Positions 44,388 through 51,203 of a DNA stretch of 64,000 nt are shown in pieces (position 1 is the stretch's first letter; each line of letters begins with the position of its first letter). Origin of the DNA: RBG-16-66-20 sp036262835 (GTDB lineage Bacteria > Pseudomonadota > Gammaproteobacteria > Burkholderiales > SG8-39). The stretch spans positions 66,433-130,432 of the forward strand of contig DATAID010000003.1 in NCBI GenBank assembly GCA_036262835.1, read 5' to 3'. The notes beneath the pieces were generated by a model, which did not search any database, had not been told where the DNA came from, and saw nothing but the letters and a program-made list of their open reading frames with translations. A program made the position numbers and the translations under genes.

Positions 44388-45038
44388 ATGATTCGATCGT
44401 CGGCGTGGGCCGCGCTAGCGTGCGCCCTGCTTTGGGCGGCAGGCGCGATCGCCGAGGACGCCAAATCCGGTGGCGCGAAGCCCGATGCCGCCAAAGGGCA
44501 GACCATCGCCTCGCAAGTGTGCGCCGCCTGCCACGCGGCCGACGGTAACAGCATCGGCCCGGCAAATCCCAAGCTTGCCGGGCAAGGCTACGACTATCTG
44601 CACAAGCAACTGGCCAACTTCAAGCCGCAAAACGGCAAGAAGGCCGAGCGCGAGAACGCGGTGATGACGGGCATGGTGGCGAACCTCTCGAGCGCCGACC
44701 TGCAAAACGTGGCGGCCTACTTCGCCGGCCAGAAGCTCAAGCCCGCCAAGGCGACCGACAAGGATCTGGCGGCGCTCGGGCAAAAGCTCTATCGCGGCGG
44801 CAACGCGGCCTCCGGGGTGGCGGCTTGCGCCGGCTGCCACGGCCCGGCCGGCGCTGGAATCCCGGCTCAATACCCGCGCATCGCGGGCCAGTTCGCCGAG
44901 TACGTCGAGGCGCAGCTCAAGGCTTTCCGCAGCGGCGCGCGCGCAAACGATCCGAGCGGCATGATGCGCACGGTCAGCGCGCACATGACCGACCGCGAGA
45001 TCCAGGCCGTCTCACAGTACGTCGCCGGGCTGCGCTAA
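44388..45038 (+). CDS. Diheme cytochrome c4
   Basis: Periplasmic two-domain cytochrome of the c4 family, 216 residues with a signal peptide of about 22. Heme sites are CAACH (45-49) and CAGCH (147-151). Axial methionines are probably in ENAVMTGMV and in GMMRTVSAHM. It would donate electrons to terminal oxidases. It is followed after 66 bases by a cytochrome b561 gene, and the three cytochrome genes seem to form one module. Confidence 0.94.
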   Translation: MIRSSAWAALACALLWAAGAIAEDAKSGGAKPDAAKGQTIASQVCAACHAADGNSIGPANPKLAGQGYDYLHKQLANFKPQNGKKAERENAVMTGMVANLSSADLQNVAAYFAGQKLKPAKATDKDLAALGQKLYRGGNAASGVAACAGCHGPAGAGIPAQYPRIAGQFAEYVEAQLKAFRSGARANDPSGMMRTVSAHMTDREIQAVSQYVAGLR

Positions 45039-45104
45039 GCGGCCGGCCGCGGCAGGACAGGACGCCGGAATAAAGCCCGGCAGCCCCTGTTAGGGAGAGG
45101 ATGC

Positions 45105-45788
45105 ATGCGCTCGAGCGAGACCCCCGTCAAGGTCTGGGATGCACCGGTGCGGCTGTTTCACTGGGCGCTCGTCCTGCTCGTCGTCGTCATGTACGTAACA
45201 GCGAAGCTGCAGGGCGACTGGATGACCTGGCATATGCGCTCGGGCTACGCGATCCTCGCGCTCGTTTTCTTTCGCGTCCTGTGGGGCTTCCTGGGATCGA
45301 GCACCGCGCGCTTCTCGAGCTTCATGGCGGGACCGGGTGCTTGCCTGCGATTCGGCAAGAGCCTGCTCGCGCGCAAGCCCGCGGCGTTCGCGAGCCACAA
45401 TCCGCTCGGCGGCTGGATGGTCCTCGTGCTTCTGCTCGCGCTGCTCGTGCAGGCGGGCACGGGGCTTTTCGCCAACGACGACATCGCGACCGAGGGCCCG
45501 CTCGCGGCGCTCGTCTCCAAGGCCCTGTCCGACCGGCTGACCTCGGTGCACCACTGGAATTTCGACTTGCTGCTGATTCTGACCGGCCTGCACGTCGCCG
45601 CGGTGCTGTATCACTGGGGCTTTCTGAAGGAAAACCTCATCGCGGCGATGTTCACCGGCGTCAAGCGCTTGCCGGCGCAGATCGCCTCAGGCGGCGCGGC
45701 GACACGCTTTGCCAGTCCCTGGCGCGCGCTTGCCCTGCTTGCAGTGGCGGCGCTCGCCGTCTATCTGATCGTAAAACGACCTTTCTAA
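45105..45788 (+). CDS. Cytochrome b561 family protein
   Basis: Di-heme b-type membrane cytochrome, 227 residues, with four main helices plus a C-terminal anchor helix. Candidate heme histidines are in RLFHWALV (about 19), MTWHMRSGY, VHHWNFDLLL and GLHVAAVLYH. The family passes electrons between quinones and soluble cytochromes. ATG 45105 lies four bases after another ATG in a different frame and follows AGGGAGAGG. It precedes a cytochrome c' gene by 10 bases, a frequent pairing. Confidence 0.92.
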   Translation: MRSSETPVKVWDAPVRLFHWALVLLVVVMYVTAKLQGDWMTWHMRSGYAILALVFFRVLWGFLGSSTARFSSFMAGPGACLRFGKSLLARKPAAFASHNPLGGWMVLVLLLALLVQAGTGLFANDDIATEGPLAALVSKALSDRLTSVHHWNFDLLLILTGLHVAAVLYHWGFLKENLIAAMFTGVKRLPAQIASGGAATRFASPWRALALLAVAALAVYLIVKRPF

Positions 45789-45798
45789 GGAGGAACGG

Positions 45799-46254
45799 AT
45801 GACAAAGAAGCTCATGGCGCTCGCCATCGCGGCCACGCTCGGCGCCGGAATTTCGGCGCAAGCGCTCGCGCAGGCGAAGCCCGAAACGCTGGTCAAGCAG
45901 CGACAGTCGGCGATGGTGTTGCAGGCCAAGTACCTCGGCCCGATCGGCGCGATGCTCAAGGGCAATGCGCCCTACAACGCGGACATCGTCGCGCGCAACG
46001 CGACCTTCCTCGAAAACCTCGCGCGCATGCCTTGGGACGGGTTTGACCCGAGCACGAAGGGCGAGAAGAGCAAGGCGAAGCCGGCCGTGTTCGATGACTC
46101 GGCCAAATTCAAGCAGGCCTACGAGCAGCTCGAGGAGGCGACCGCCAAGCTCGGCGCTGCGGCCCGCGCCAAGGATGAGGCGGGCGTCAAGGCCGCCTTC
46201 GGCCCCGTGGCCAAGGCGTGCGGTGGCTGCCACGACAATTTCCGCGAGAAGTAA
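45799..46254 (+). CDS. Cytochrome c' (class II)
   Basis: Periplasmic four-helix cytochrome, 151 residues with a signal peptide ending near QALAQAKP. The single heme motif CGGCH lies at 141-145, near the C-terminus as in all class II cytochromes. Members bind nitric oxide and can protect against it. An AAGGAGG site precedes ATG 45799. It is the last gene of the cytochrome module and is followed by a strong terminator. Confidence 0.94.
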   Translation: MTKKLMALAIAATLGAGISAQALAQAKPETLVKQRQSAMVLQAKYLGPIGAMLKGNAPYNADIVARNATFLENLARMPWDGFDPSTKGEKSKAKPAVFDDSAKFKQAYEQLEEATAKLGAAARAKDEAGVKAAFGPVAKACGGCHDNFREK

Positions 46255-46271
46255 ACGTCCGGGCTCCGGTG

Positions 46272-46305
46272 AAAAGCCCCTCGCGACGGCGGGGGGCTTT
46301 TTGCT
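46272..46305 (+). terminator. Rho-independent terminator after the cytochrome c' gene
   Basis: Thirteen-pair stem (46272-46284 with 46289-46301, one G-T pair), loop GACG, ending in a T run. It insulates the cytochrome module from the sigma factor gene. Confidence 0.85.
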
Positions 46306-46345
46306 TTTGTTGACGGAATAGCGCCGAGCGGCGATTGTTATCAGG

Positions 46346-46843
46346 ATGAGCGAGGCCGATAGCATCGTCGAGCTGATCCCGCGCCTCAGGCGTTACGCGC
46401 GCGCGCTGGCGGGCGACCGGTCCGCCGCCGACGACCTGGTCCAGGACACGCTGGAGCGCGCGTGGTCGAAATTCCACCTGTATCGGCGCGGCACCGATCT
46501 GCGAGCCTGGCTTTTTACGGTGATGCACAACGTTTACGTCAACCAGCTGCGCTCGGCGAAGACAAGCGCCGTGCTCGACGAGGAAATGGTGGAGCTCGCG
46601 CGTCCGGGCCGGGAAACCGACGGCCTCATGCTGCGGGACCTGGATGCCGCCATCCGGCGACTGCCGCCCGAGCAGCGCGAGGTGCTCCTGCTGGTCGCGC
46701 TGGAGGACATGAGTTACGACGGGGCCGCGCAGGCGCTCGGCATTCCGATCGGCACCGTGATGTCGAGGCTCGCGCGGGCGCGGGAGAAGCTGCGCGCGAT
46801 GCTGGCCGGCCTGCCCCCGGGCAAGCTGAAGGTCGTGAAATGA
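46346..46843 (+). CDS. ECF-type RNA polymerase sigma factor
   Basis: Extracytoplasmic-function sigma factor, 165 residues, with regions 2 and 4 only. Region 2 has DDLVQDTLERAW and DLRAWLFTVMHNVYVNQLR; region 4 has LPPEQREVLLLVALEDMSYD and IPIGTVMSRLARAREKLRAM. It is followed by a membrane anti-sigma gene 15 bases later, so its activity is presumably held at the membrane until a signal. Target genes are unknown; the upstream cytochrome module is separated by a terminator. Confidence 0.93.
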   Translation: MSEADSIVELIPRLRRYARALAGDRSAADDLVQDTLERAWSKFHLYRRGTDLRAWLFTVMHNVYVNQLRSAKTSAVLDEEMVELARPGRETDGLMLRDLDAAIRRLPPEQREVLLLVALEDMSYDGAAQALGIPIGTVMSRLARAREKLRAMLAGLPPGKLKVVK

Positions 46844-46866
46844 AGAAACTGTCGCAGGATGGATAA
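46840..46866 (+). CDS. Eight-codon mini-ORF bridging sigma and anti-sigma genes
   Basis: ATG at 46840 overlaps the sigma factor stop as ATGA and opens MKKLSQDG, ending in TAA at 46864-46866, past the start of the anti-sigma gene (46859) in another frame. It could couple translation of the two genes or be chance. No independent evidence of expression. Confidence 0.25.
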   Translation: MKKLSQDG

Positions 46867-47542
46867 CGGAACCCAAGACGAGGCCGAACTGAAGTTCCTC
46901 AAGGACGCGTTGCACGAGCTCTACGACCCGGTGCTCGCGGAGCCCGTCCCTGAGCACTGGCTGAGCGCGCGCCAGCGGCGCTGGCCCCGTTTCGCCGTCG
47001 CGGCGGGGTGGATGCTGCTCGGCCTCGCCGTCGGCTTGGTCGCGGGATGGCAGGCGCGCGAATGGCGCTCGCCCGCTCCCGCCGCGCCGCTCGCGGGCGC
47101 TGCGCCGCCTTTCGTGCACCGCGCTGTGGTGGCGCACGCCACCTACTCGCCCGAAGTTCGCCACCCGGTGGAAGTGACCGCGGATCAGGAGTCCCACCTC
47201 GTCGCATGGCTTTCCAAGCGCTTGGGCGCGCCGCTGCGCGCCCCGCACCTGGAATCGGTGGGCTACAACCTGGTCGGCGGGCGGCTCCTGCCCGGGGAGC
47301 CCGGCTCGCCGGTCGCCCAGTTCATGTATCAGTGCAAGATGGGCACGCGCGTCACGCTCTACGTGCGCGCGAATGCGCCGGCGAACCGCGAGACCGCCTT
47401 CCTCTATTCAACCGAGGGGCCGGTCAAGGTCTTCTACTGGATCGATCGCAAGCTCGGCTACGCGGTTTCCTCCGCCGACATCGACAAGGAAACGTTGTTG
47501 AAGGTCGCGCAAGCGGCCTATCAGCAGCTCAACCCCGAGTAG
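46859..47542 (+). CDS. Membrane anti-sigma factor with shortened N-terminus
   Basis: 227-residue single-pass protein that would bind and inhibit the upstream sigma factor. A short cytoplasmic segment has the family-like LHELYDPVLAEPVPEHWL, followed by one membrane helix (about 45-64) and a periplasmic C-terminal domain. Related anti-sigma factors usually carry some 40-50 residues before this segment, with a helix that grips the sigma factor; here only about 17 precede it. No zinc-binding His/Cys motif is seen. The weak ribosome site and mini-ORF suggest coupled translation. Confidence 0.75.
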   Translation: MDNGTQDEAELKFLKDALHELYDPVLAEPVPEHWLSARQRRWPRFAVAAGWMLLGLAVGLVAGWQAREWRSPAPAAPLAGAAPPFVHRAVVAHATYSPEVRHPVEVTADQESHLVAWLSKRLGAPLRAPHLESVGYNLVGGRLLPGEPGSPVAQFMYQCKMGTRVTLYVRANAPANRETAFLYSTEGPVKVFYWIDRKLGYAVSSADIDKETLLKVAQAAYQQLNPE

Positions 47543-47546
47543 CGCC

Positions 47547-48155
47547 TCAGGCGGCTTTCTTCAGCCGCCAGAAGTCGATCCCGGACGACGGTCCGATCTC
47601 GGCCCGGCAGGTCTTCGCCATGTGCTCGAGCGCGTGGCGGTTGTCCCGCTCCTCTTCGGAGGCCAGGCAGTCGCGCGGCACCAGCAGCCGGTAATCGCGC
47701 ATGTAAGCCTCCTGGGCAGTGAAGAGCACGCAAAAATTGCCGGCGATGCCGGTCAGGATGAGCGTGCGTGCGCCCAGATGCAAAAGCAGCACGTCGAGGG
47801 TGGTCGAGTGGAAGGCGGAGTGCTTGGGCTTGAGCACGAAATACTCGTTTTCTTCCGGCGCGAGCAGCTCGGCAATCGGCTGTCCGCGCACCCCGTCGCG
47901 AAGCACGTGATCGAGCAGCGCGCGGAAGTCCGAGCGCCACCTGCCGAAATTGTCGTTGCAGTAGATCACCGGAACGGCGCAAGCCTGCGCGCGCTTGCGC
48001 AGCTCGGCGGTGGCGCGCGCCGCCGCGAGCGCCTGCGGCAGCAGCCGGGCGCCGCTGTCGAATTCCAGGTCGTTGATCCAGTCGATCAGCAAGAGCGCGA
48101 CCGGGCACGTATCCGGCGCCGAGCCGTGCAGGTCCCTACTTCTCGATGGAGGCAT
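47547..48155 (-). CDS. Isochorismatase-family cysteine hydrolase
   Basis: 202-residue hydrolase. The catalytic triad is visible as Asp25 in LLIDWIND, Lys109 in FVLKPKHSAF and Cys142 in IAGNFCVLF. Members hydrolyse amides such as nicotinamide, or N-carbamoyl and isochorismate-type substrates; the substrate is not assignable. Its ATG overlaps the end of the 64-residue hypothetical gene by 20 bases. It is the last of four overlapping minus-strand genes and convergent with the anti-sigma gene. Confidence 0.87.
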   Translation of the reverse strand: MPPSRSRDLHGSAPDTCPVALLLIDWINDLEFDSGARLLPQALAAARATAELRKRAQACAVPVIYCNDNFGRWRSDFRALLDHVLRDGVRGQPIAELLAPEENEYFVLKPKHSAFHSTTLDVLLLHLGARTLILTGIAGNFCVLFTAQEAYMRDYRLLVPRDCLASEEERDNRHALEHMAKTCRAEIGPSSGIDFWRLKKAA

Positions 48156-48330
48156 TTAGCGCGGTGGCGAGCGCGGCCTCTCCGCTGACGAGTGCCTGCC
48201 ACGCGAGCTCCAGCCCCTTGCGGTGGCCCTTCGGCACAAGCTTCAGGCCCTCCGGCGTGATCGTGAGCATGTAGGCGTTGCCGCCGATGTCCACCTCGCG
48301 CCTCAGGGGCTTTTCGAGCTTTGTTGCCAT
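48136..48330 (-). CDS. Conserved-looking 64-residue hypothetical protein
   Basis: Small soluble protein with a compact start, MATKLEKPLRREVDIGG, followed by YMLTITPEGLKLVPKGHRKG and a helical C-terminal half ending ALNASIEK. I do not recognise a named family, but the balanced composition and beta-then-alpha pattern look protein-like. It overlaps mug by 28 bases at its start and the cysteine hydrolase by 20 at its end, which supports translation within the cassette. ATG 48330 was chosen over upstream codons inside mug. Confidence 0.6.
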   Translation of the reverse strand: MATKLEKPLRREVDIGGNAYMLTITPEGLKLVPKGHRKGLELAWQALVSGEAALATALNASIEK

Positions 48331-48878
48331 AGCTGCCTGAACAGTTTGATAAGCGCAGGCAGCTGATAGTTCGCATTCAGTCCGCTCGGATTGGGCAACA
48401 CCCACACCGTCGCGCCCTCGAAGCGCTGCCCCTGCCTGCCGGGCCTCGTCGTTTTCAAGGCAAAGGCGTGGCAGTAGGCCCCCATTCCCAGAAAAGCGAC
48501 GATCCGCGGCCGGTAGCGGCGCACCTTGGCGGCGAGGTGCTGCCGCCCGGCGACGAATTCGGCGGGCGCGAGCGCATCGGCGGTCGCAGTGGCGCGGTTG
48601 ACCAGGTTGGTCACGCCGTAGCCGTTGCGAAGCAGCTCACGCTGCTCGGAAGGGTGCAGAACCCGCGCGGTGAAGCCCGCCGCGTGCAACGCACGCCAGA
48701 AGCGGTTGCCCGGCCGGGCGAAGTGATGGCCGCTCCAGCCCGAGTAAAGGCCCGGATTGATGCCCACGAAAAGGACCTTCAGGCGCGGCGCGACGACGTC
48801 GCGCAGGCCCTTGCCTTCGGAGGCGAGCAGGTCAGCGCGGCTCGGCTTGCCGGATGAGATAGCCGCCCGATTTTTCAT
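48303..48878 (-). CDS. mug: Mug-family mismatch-specific uracil/thymine DNA glycosylase
   Basis: Base-excision repair enzyme, 191 residues, removing uracil or thymine opposite guanine. The Mug active-site motif is VGINPGLYSGWSGHHF, followed by PGNRFWRALHAAGF, and the second motif is LPNPSGLNANY. The called ATG at 48878 overlaps the upstream NYN gene by 47 bases; a later non-ATG start is possible because the conserved part begins near residue 34. Slightly longer than E. coli Mug (168). Confidence 0.88.
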   Translation of the reverse strand: MKNRAAISSGKPSRADLLASEGKGLRDVVAPRLKVLFVGINPGLYSGWSGHHFARPGNRFWRALHAAGFTARVLHPSEQRELLRNGYGVTNLVNRATATADALAPAEFVAGRQHLAAKVRRYRPRIVAFLGMGAYCHAFALKTTRPGRQGQRFEGATVWVLPNPSGLNANYQLPALIKLFRQLWQQSSKSP

Positions 48879-49623
48879 CCGGCTCCAGACTGATCAAGCC
48901 CTTTTTCTCCGCGTCCTCGAGGAGGTCCGAGAAGGCGCGGTAGCCGTAATAGGATTCGTTGAAGCCGGGCTTTCTGCGCTTCAACGCCTGCTTGATCATC
49001 GAGCCCCAGATTTTCTCCCCCGAGCCGCGCTCGGCCGAGAGCGCCTGCAGCGTCTCGATCACGAGGTCGAACGCCTCGTGCTGCTTTTCGCTGCCCGAGC
49101 CGGAGGACTCCTTGCGCTTCTTGGCGGCGCGGCGCTTCTGCTCGTCCTCGCGCACGAGGTCGTCGTAGTAGATGAACTCGTCGCAGTTGGCGATGAGCAG
49201 GTCGCTGGAGGAGTTCTTCACGCCTACGCCGATCACCTCCTTGTCGTTCTCGCGCAGCTTCGAGACGAGCGGCGAAAAATCCGAGTCGCCGCTGATGATG
49301 ACAAAGGTGTCGACGTGCGACTTGGTGTAGCACAGGTCGAGCGCGTCCACCACCATGCGGATGTCGGCCGAGTTCTTGCCGGACATGCGCACGTGCGGGA
49401 TCTCGATCAGCTCGAAGGCGGCCGAGTGCATCGCCGCCTTGAATTCCTTGTAGCGCTCCCAGTCGCAGTAGGCCTTCTTCACCACGATCGAGCCCTTCAG
49501 CAGCAGCCGCTCGAGCACGCGCGCGATGTCGAATTGCGCGTACTTCGCCTCGCGCACGCCGAGCGCGACGTTCTCGAAGTCGCAAAAAAGCGCCATGTTG
49601 CGCGTTTCCTGGGTCGCCGCCAT
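48832..49623 (-). CDS. NYN-domain protein with C-terminal OST-HTH/LOTUS domain
   Basis: 263-residue LabA/DUF88-type protein. The N-terminal PIN-like NYN nuclease domain has acidic motifs in ALFCDFENVALG (Asp15), KNSADIRMVVDALDL and IISGDSDFSPLVSKL. A charged linker (about 165-185) leads to an OST-HTH RNA-binding domain near residues 195-260. Such proteins are proposed RNases or RNA regulators; no target is known. It heads a minus-strand chain of overlapping genes and is divergent from a TPP enzyme gene with 38 bases between starts. Confidence 0.88.
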   Translation of the reverse strand: MAATQETRNMALFCDFENVALGVREAKYAQFDIARVLERLLLKGSIVVKKAYCDWERYKEFKAAMHSAAFELIEIPHVRMSGKNSADIRMVVDALDLCYTKSHVDTFVIISGDSDFSPLVSKLRENDKEVIGVGVKNSSSDLLIANCDEFIYYDDLVREDEQKRRAAKKRKESSGSGSEKQHEAFDLVIETLQALSAERGSGEKIWGSMIKQALKRRKPGFNESYYGYRAFSDLLEDAEKKGLISLEPDEKSGGYLIRQAEPR

Positions 49624-49661
49624 CGAAAATCTCCTCGAAAGCCCATGCTAGCATCGTTCGC

Positions 49662-51203
49662 ATGAACGGCGCGGAAGCCCTGGCCCGCACGCTCGTCGCG
49701 AGCGGCGTCGAGCACTGCTTTGCGAATCCCGGCACCTCCGAGATGCATTTCGTGTCGGCGCTCGACCGCGTCGAAGGATTGCGCTGCGTGCTCGGCCTGG
49801 CCGAGACGGTCGTCGCAGGATGCGCCGACGGCTATGCGCGCATGGCGGGCAAGCCCGCGGCGACGCTGTTTCACTGCGGGCCTGGACTCGGCAACGCAAT
49901 CGCCAATCTGCACAACGCGCGCCGCGCGCAGGTTCCGATCGTGAACATCGTCGGCGATCACGCGACCTATCACCAGCCGCACGATGCGCCGCTGACCGCG
50001 GACACCGAGGGGCTCGCGCGCGCGGTCTCCTGCTGGGTGCGTACGAGCGCGCGCGCTGCGGGCGTCGGCGCGGACGCGGCCGCGGCGGTGCAGGCGGCAC
50101 GCACGCCGCCCGGGGGCATCGCGACACTGGTATTGCCGGCCGACTGTGCCTGGAACGAAGGCGCAGAAGTGGGAACACCCCTTGCCGCCCATGAGCCGCA
50201 AAAGACCTCCAGTGAAACGGTGACGCGCGTGGCTCGCGCGCTTCGTTCCGGCGAATCCGCGGTCATCATGATCTCGGGCGCCGGCCTGAGCGAGGCCGGC
50301 CTGAAGGCGGCGGCCCGGATCGCGCAGGCGAGCGGCGCGAAGCTGCGCACGCCCACCCAGGTTCCACGCATCGCGCGGGGCCGGGGTCGCGTCGCGATCG
50401 ATCGGGTGCCCTACGTGGTCGACCTGGCGATAAAGGTGCTGGAGGGCACGCGACATCTGGTGCTGGCAGGCGCCAAGGCGCCGGTGGGATTTTTCGCCTA
50501 CCCGGGGAAGCCCTCTGCCCTCTGGCCGCGCGAGTGCGAGCTGCACACGCTCGCCAGCCCGCAGGAGGACATCGTCGGCGCTCTCGAGGCGCTGGCCGAC
50601 GAGCTCTCGGCGCCGCGCGAGCCGCGCGCGCAGGAAGGCCTGCGGCAGCCCGAGCTCCACGGCGGCCCCTTCAAGCCCGAAGCCTTCGGCCTGACGCTCG
50701 CGGCGCTGCTGCCGGAAAACGCGGTCGTCGCCGAGGACGCAGTCACCTCCGGCCGGGCGCTATTTCCCCTGACCTGGGCGGCCGCCCCTCACGACTGGAT
50801 CCAGATCACGGGGGGCGCCATCGGTCACGCCTTTCCTGCGGCGACCGGCGCCGCGCTCGCGAGCCCCGGCCGGCGCGTCGTCTGCCTGCAAGCCGACGGC
50901 GCGGGCATGTACTCGCTGCAGGCGCTCTGGACGCAGGCGCGCGAGCGCCTGGACGTCGTCAACGTCGTTTTCGCGAACCGGCGCTACGCCATCCTGCAGG
51001 GCGAGCTTGCCGCCGTGGGCGCCAAGCCCGGCCCCGCCTCGAACGAGCTTTTCGACCTGGCGCGGCCGGAGCTGCGGTGGACCAAGCTCGCCGAGGGGAT
51101 GGGCGTGGAAGCGGTCAGGGTGGAAACGCTGGAGCACTTCGCCGACGCCTTCAAGTCCGCCTGCGCGCGGCGCGGGCCGTTCCTGATCGAGTTCTCGATC
51201 TAG
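49662..51203 (+). CDS. Thiamine-diphosphate enzyme, acetolactate synthase large-subunit family
   Basis: 513-residue TPP-dependent enzyme. The N-terminal pyrimidine-binding domain has HCFANPGTSEMHFVSAL, with the activating glutamate in LGLAETVVAGCADGYARM. The central domain follows, and the C-terminal diphosphate domain has QADGAGMYSLQALWTQA and NRRYAILQGEL. No regulatory small subunit is adjacent, so a role in true acetolactate synthesis is doubtful; it may be a decarboxylase or carboligase of the family, as in benzoylformate or sulfopyruvate decarboxylases. It is convergent with the RND permease gene. Confidence 0.85.
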   Translation: MNGAEALARTLVASGVEHCFANPGTSEMHFVSALDRVEGLRCVLGLAETVVAGCADGYARMAGKPAATLFHCGPGLGNAIANLHNARRAQVPIVNIVGDHATYHQPHDAPLTADTEGLARAVSCWVRTSARAAGVGADAAAAVQAARTPPGGIATLVLPADCAWNEGAEVGTPLAAHEPQKTSSETVTRVARALRSGESAVIMISGAGLSEAGLKAAARIAQASGAKLRTPTQVPRIARGRGRVAIDRVPYVVDLAIKVLEGTRHLVLAGAKAPVGFFAYPGKPSALWPRECELHTLASPQEDIVGALEALADELSAPREPRAQEGLRQPELHGGPFKPEAFGLTLAALLPENAVVAEDAVTSGRALFPLTWAAAPHDWIQITGGAIGHAFPAATGAALASPGRRVVCLQADGAGMYSLQALWTQARERLDVVNVVFANRRYAILQGELAAVGAKPGPASNELFDLARPELRWTKLAEGMGVEAVRVETLEHFADAFKSACARRGPFLIEFSI

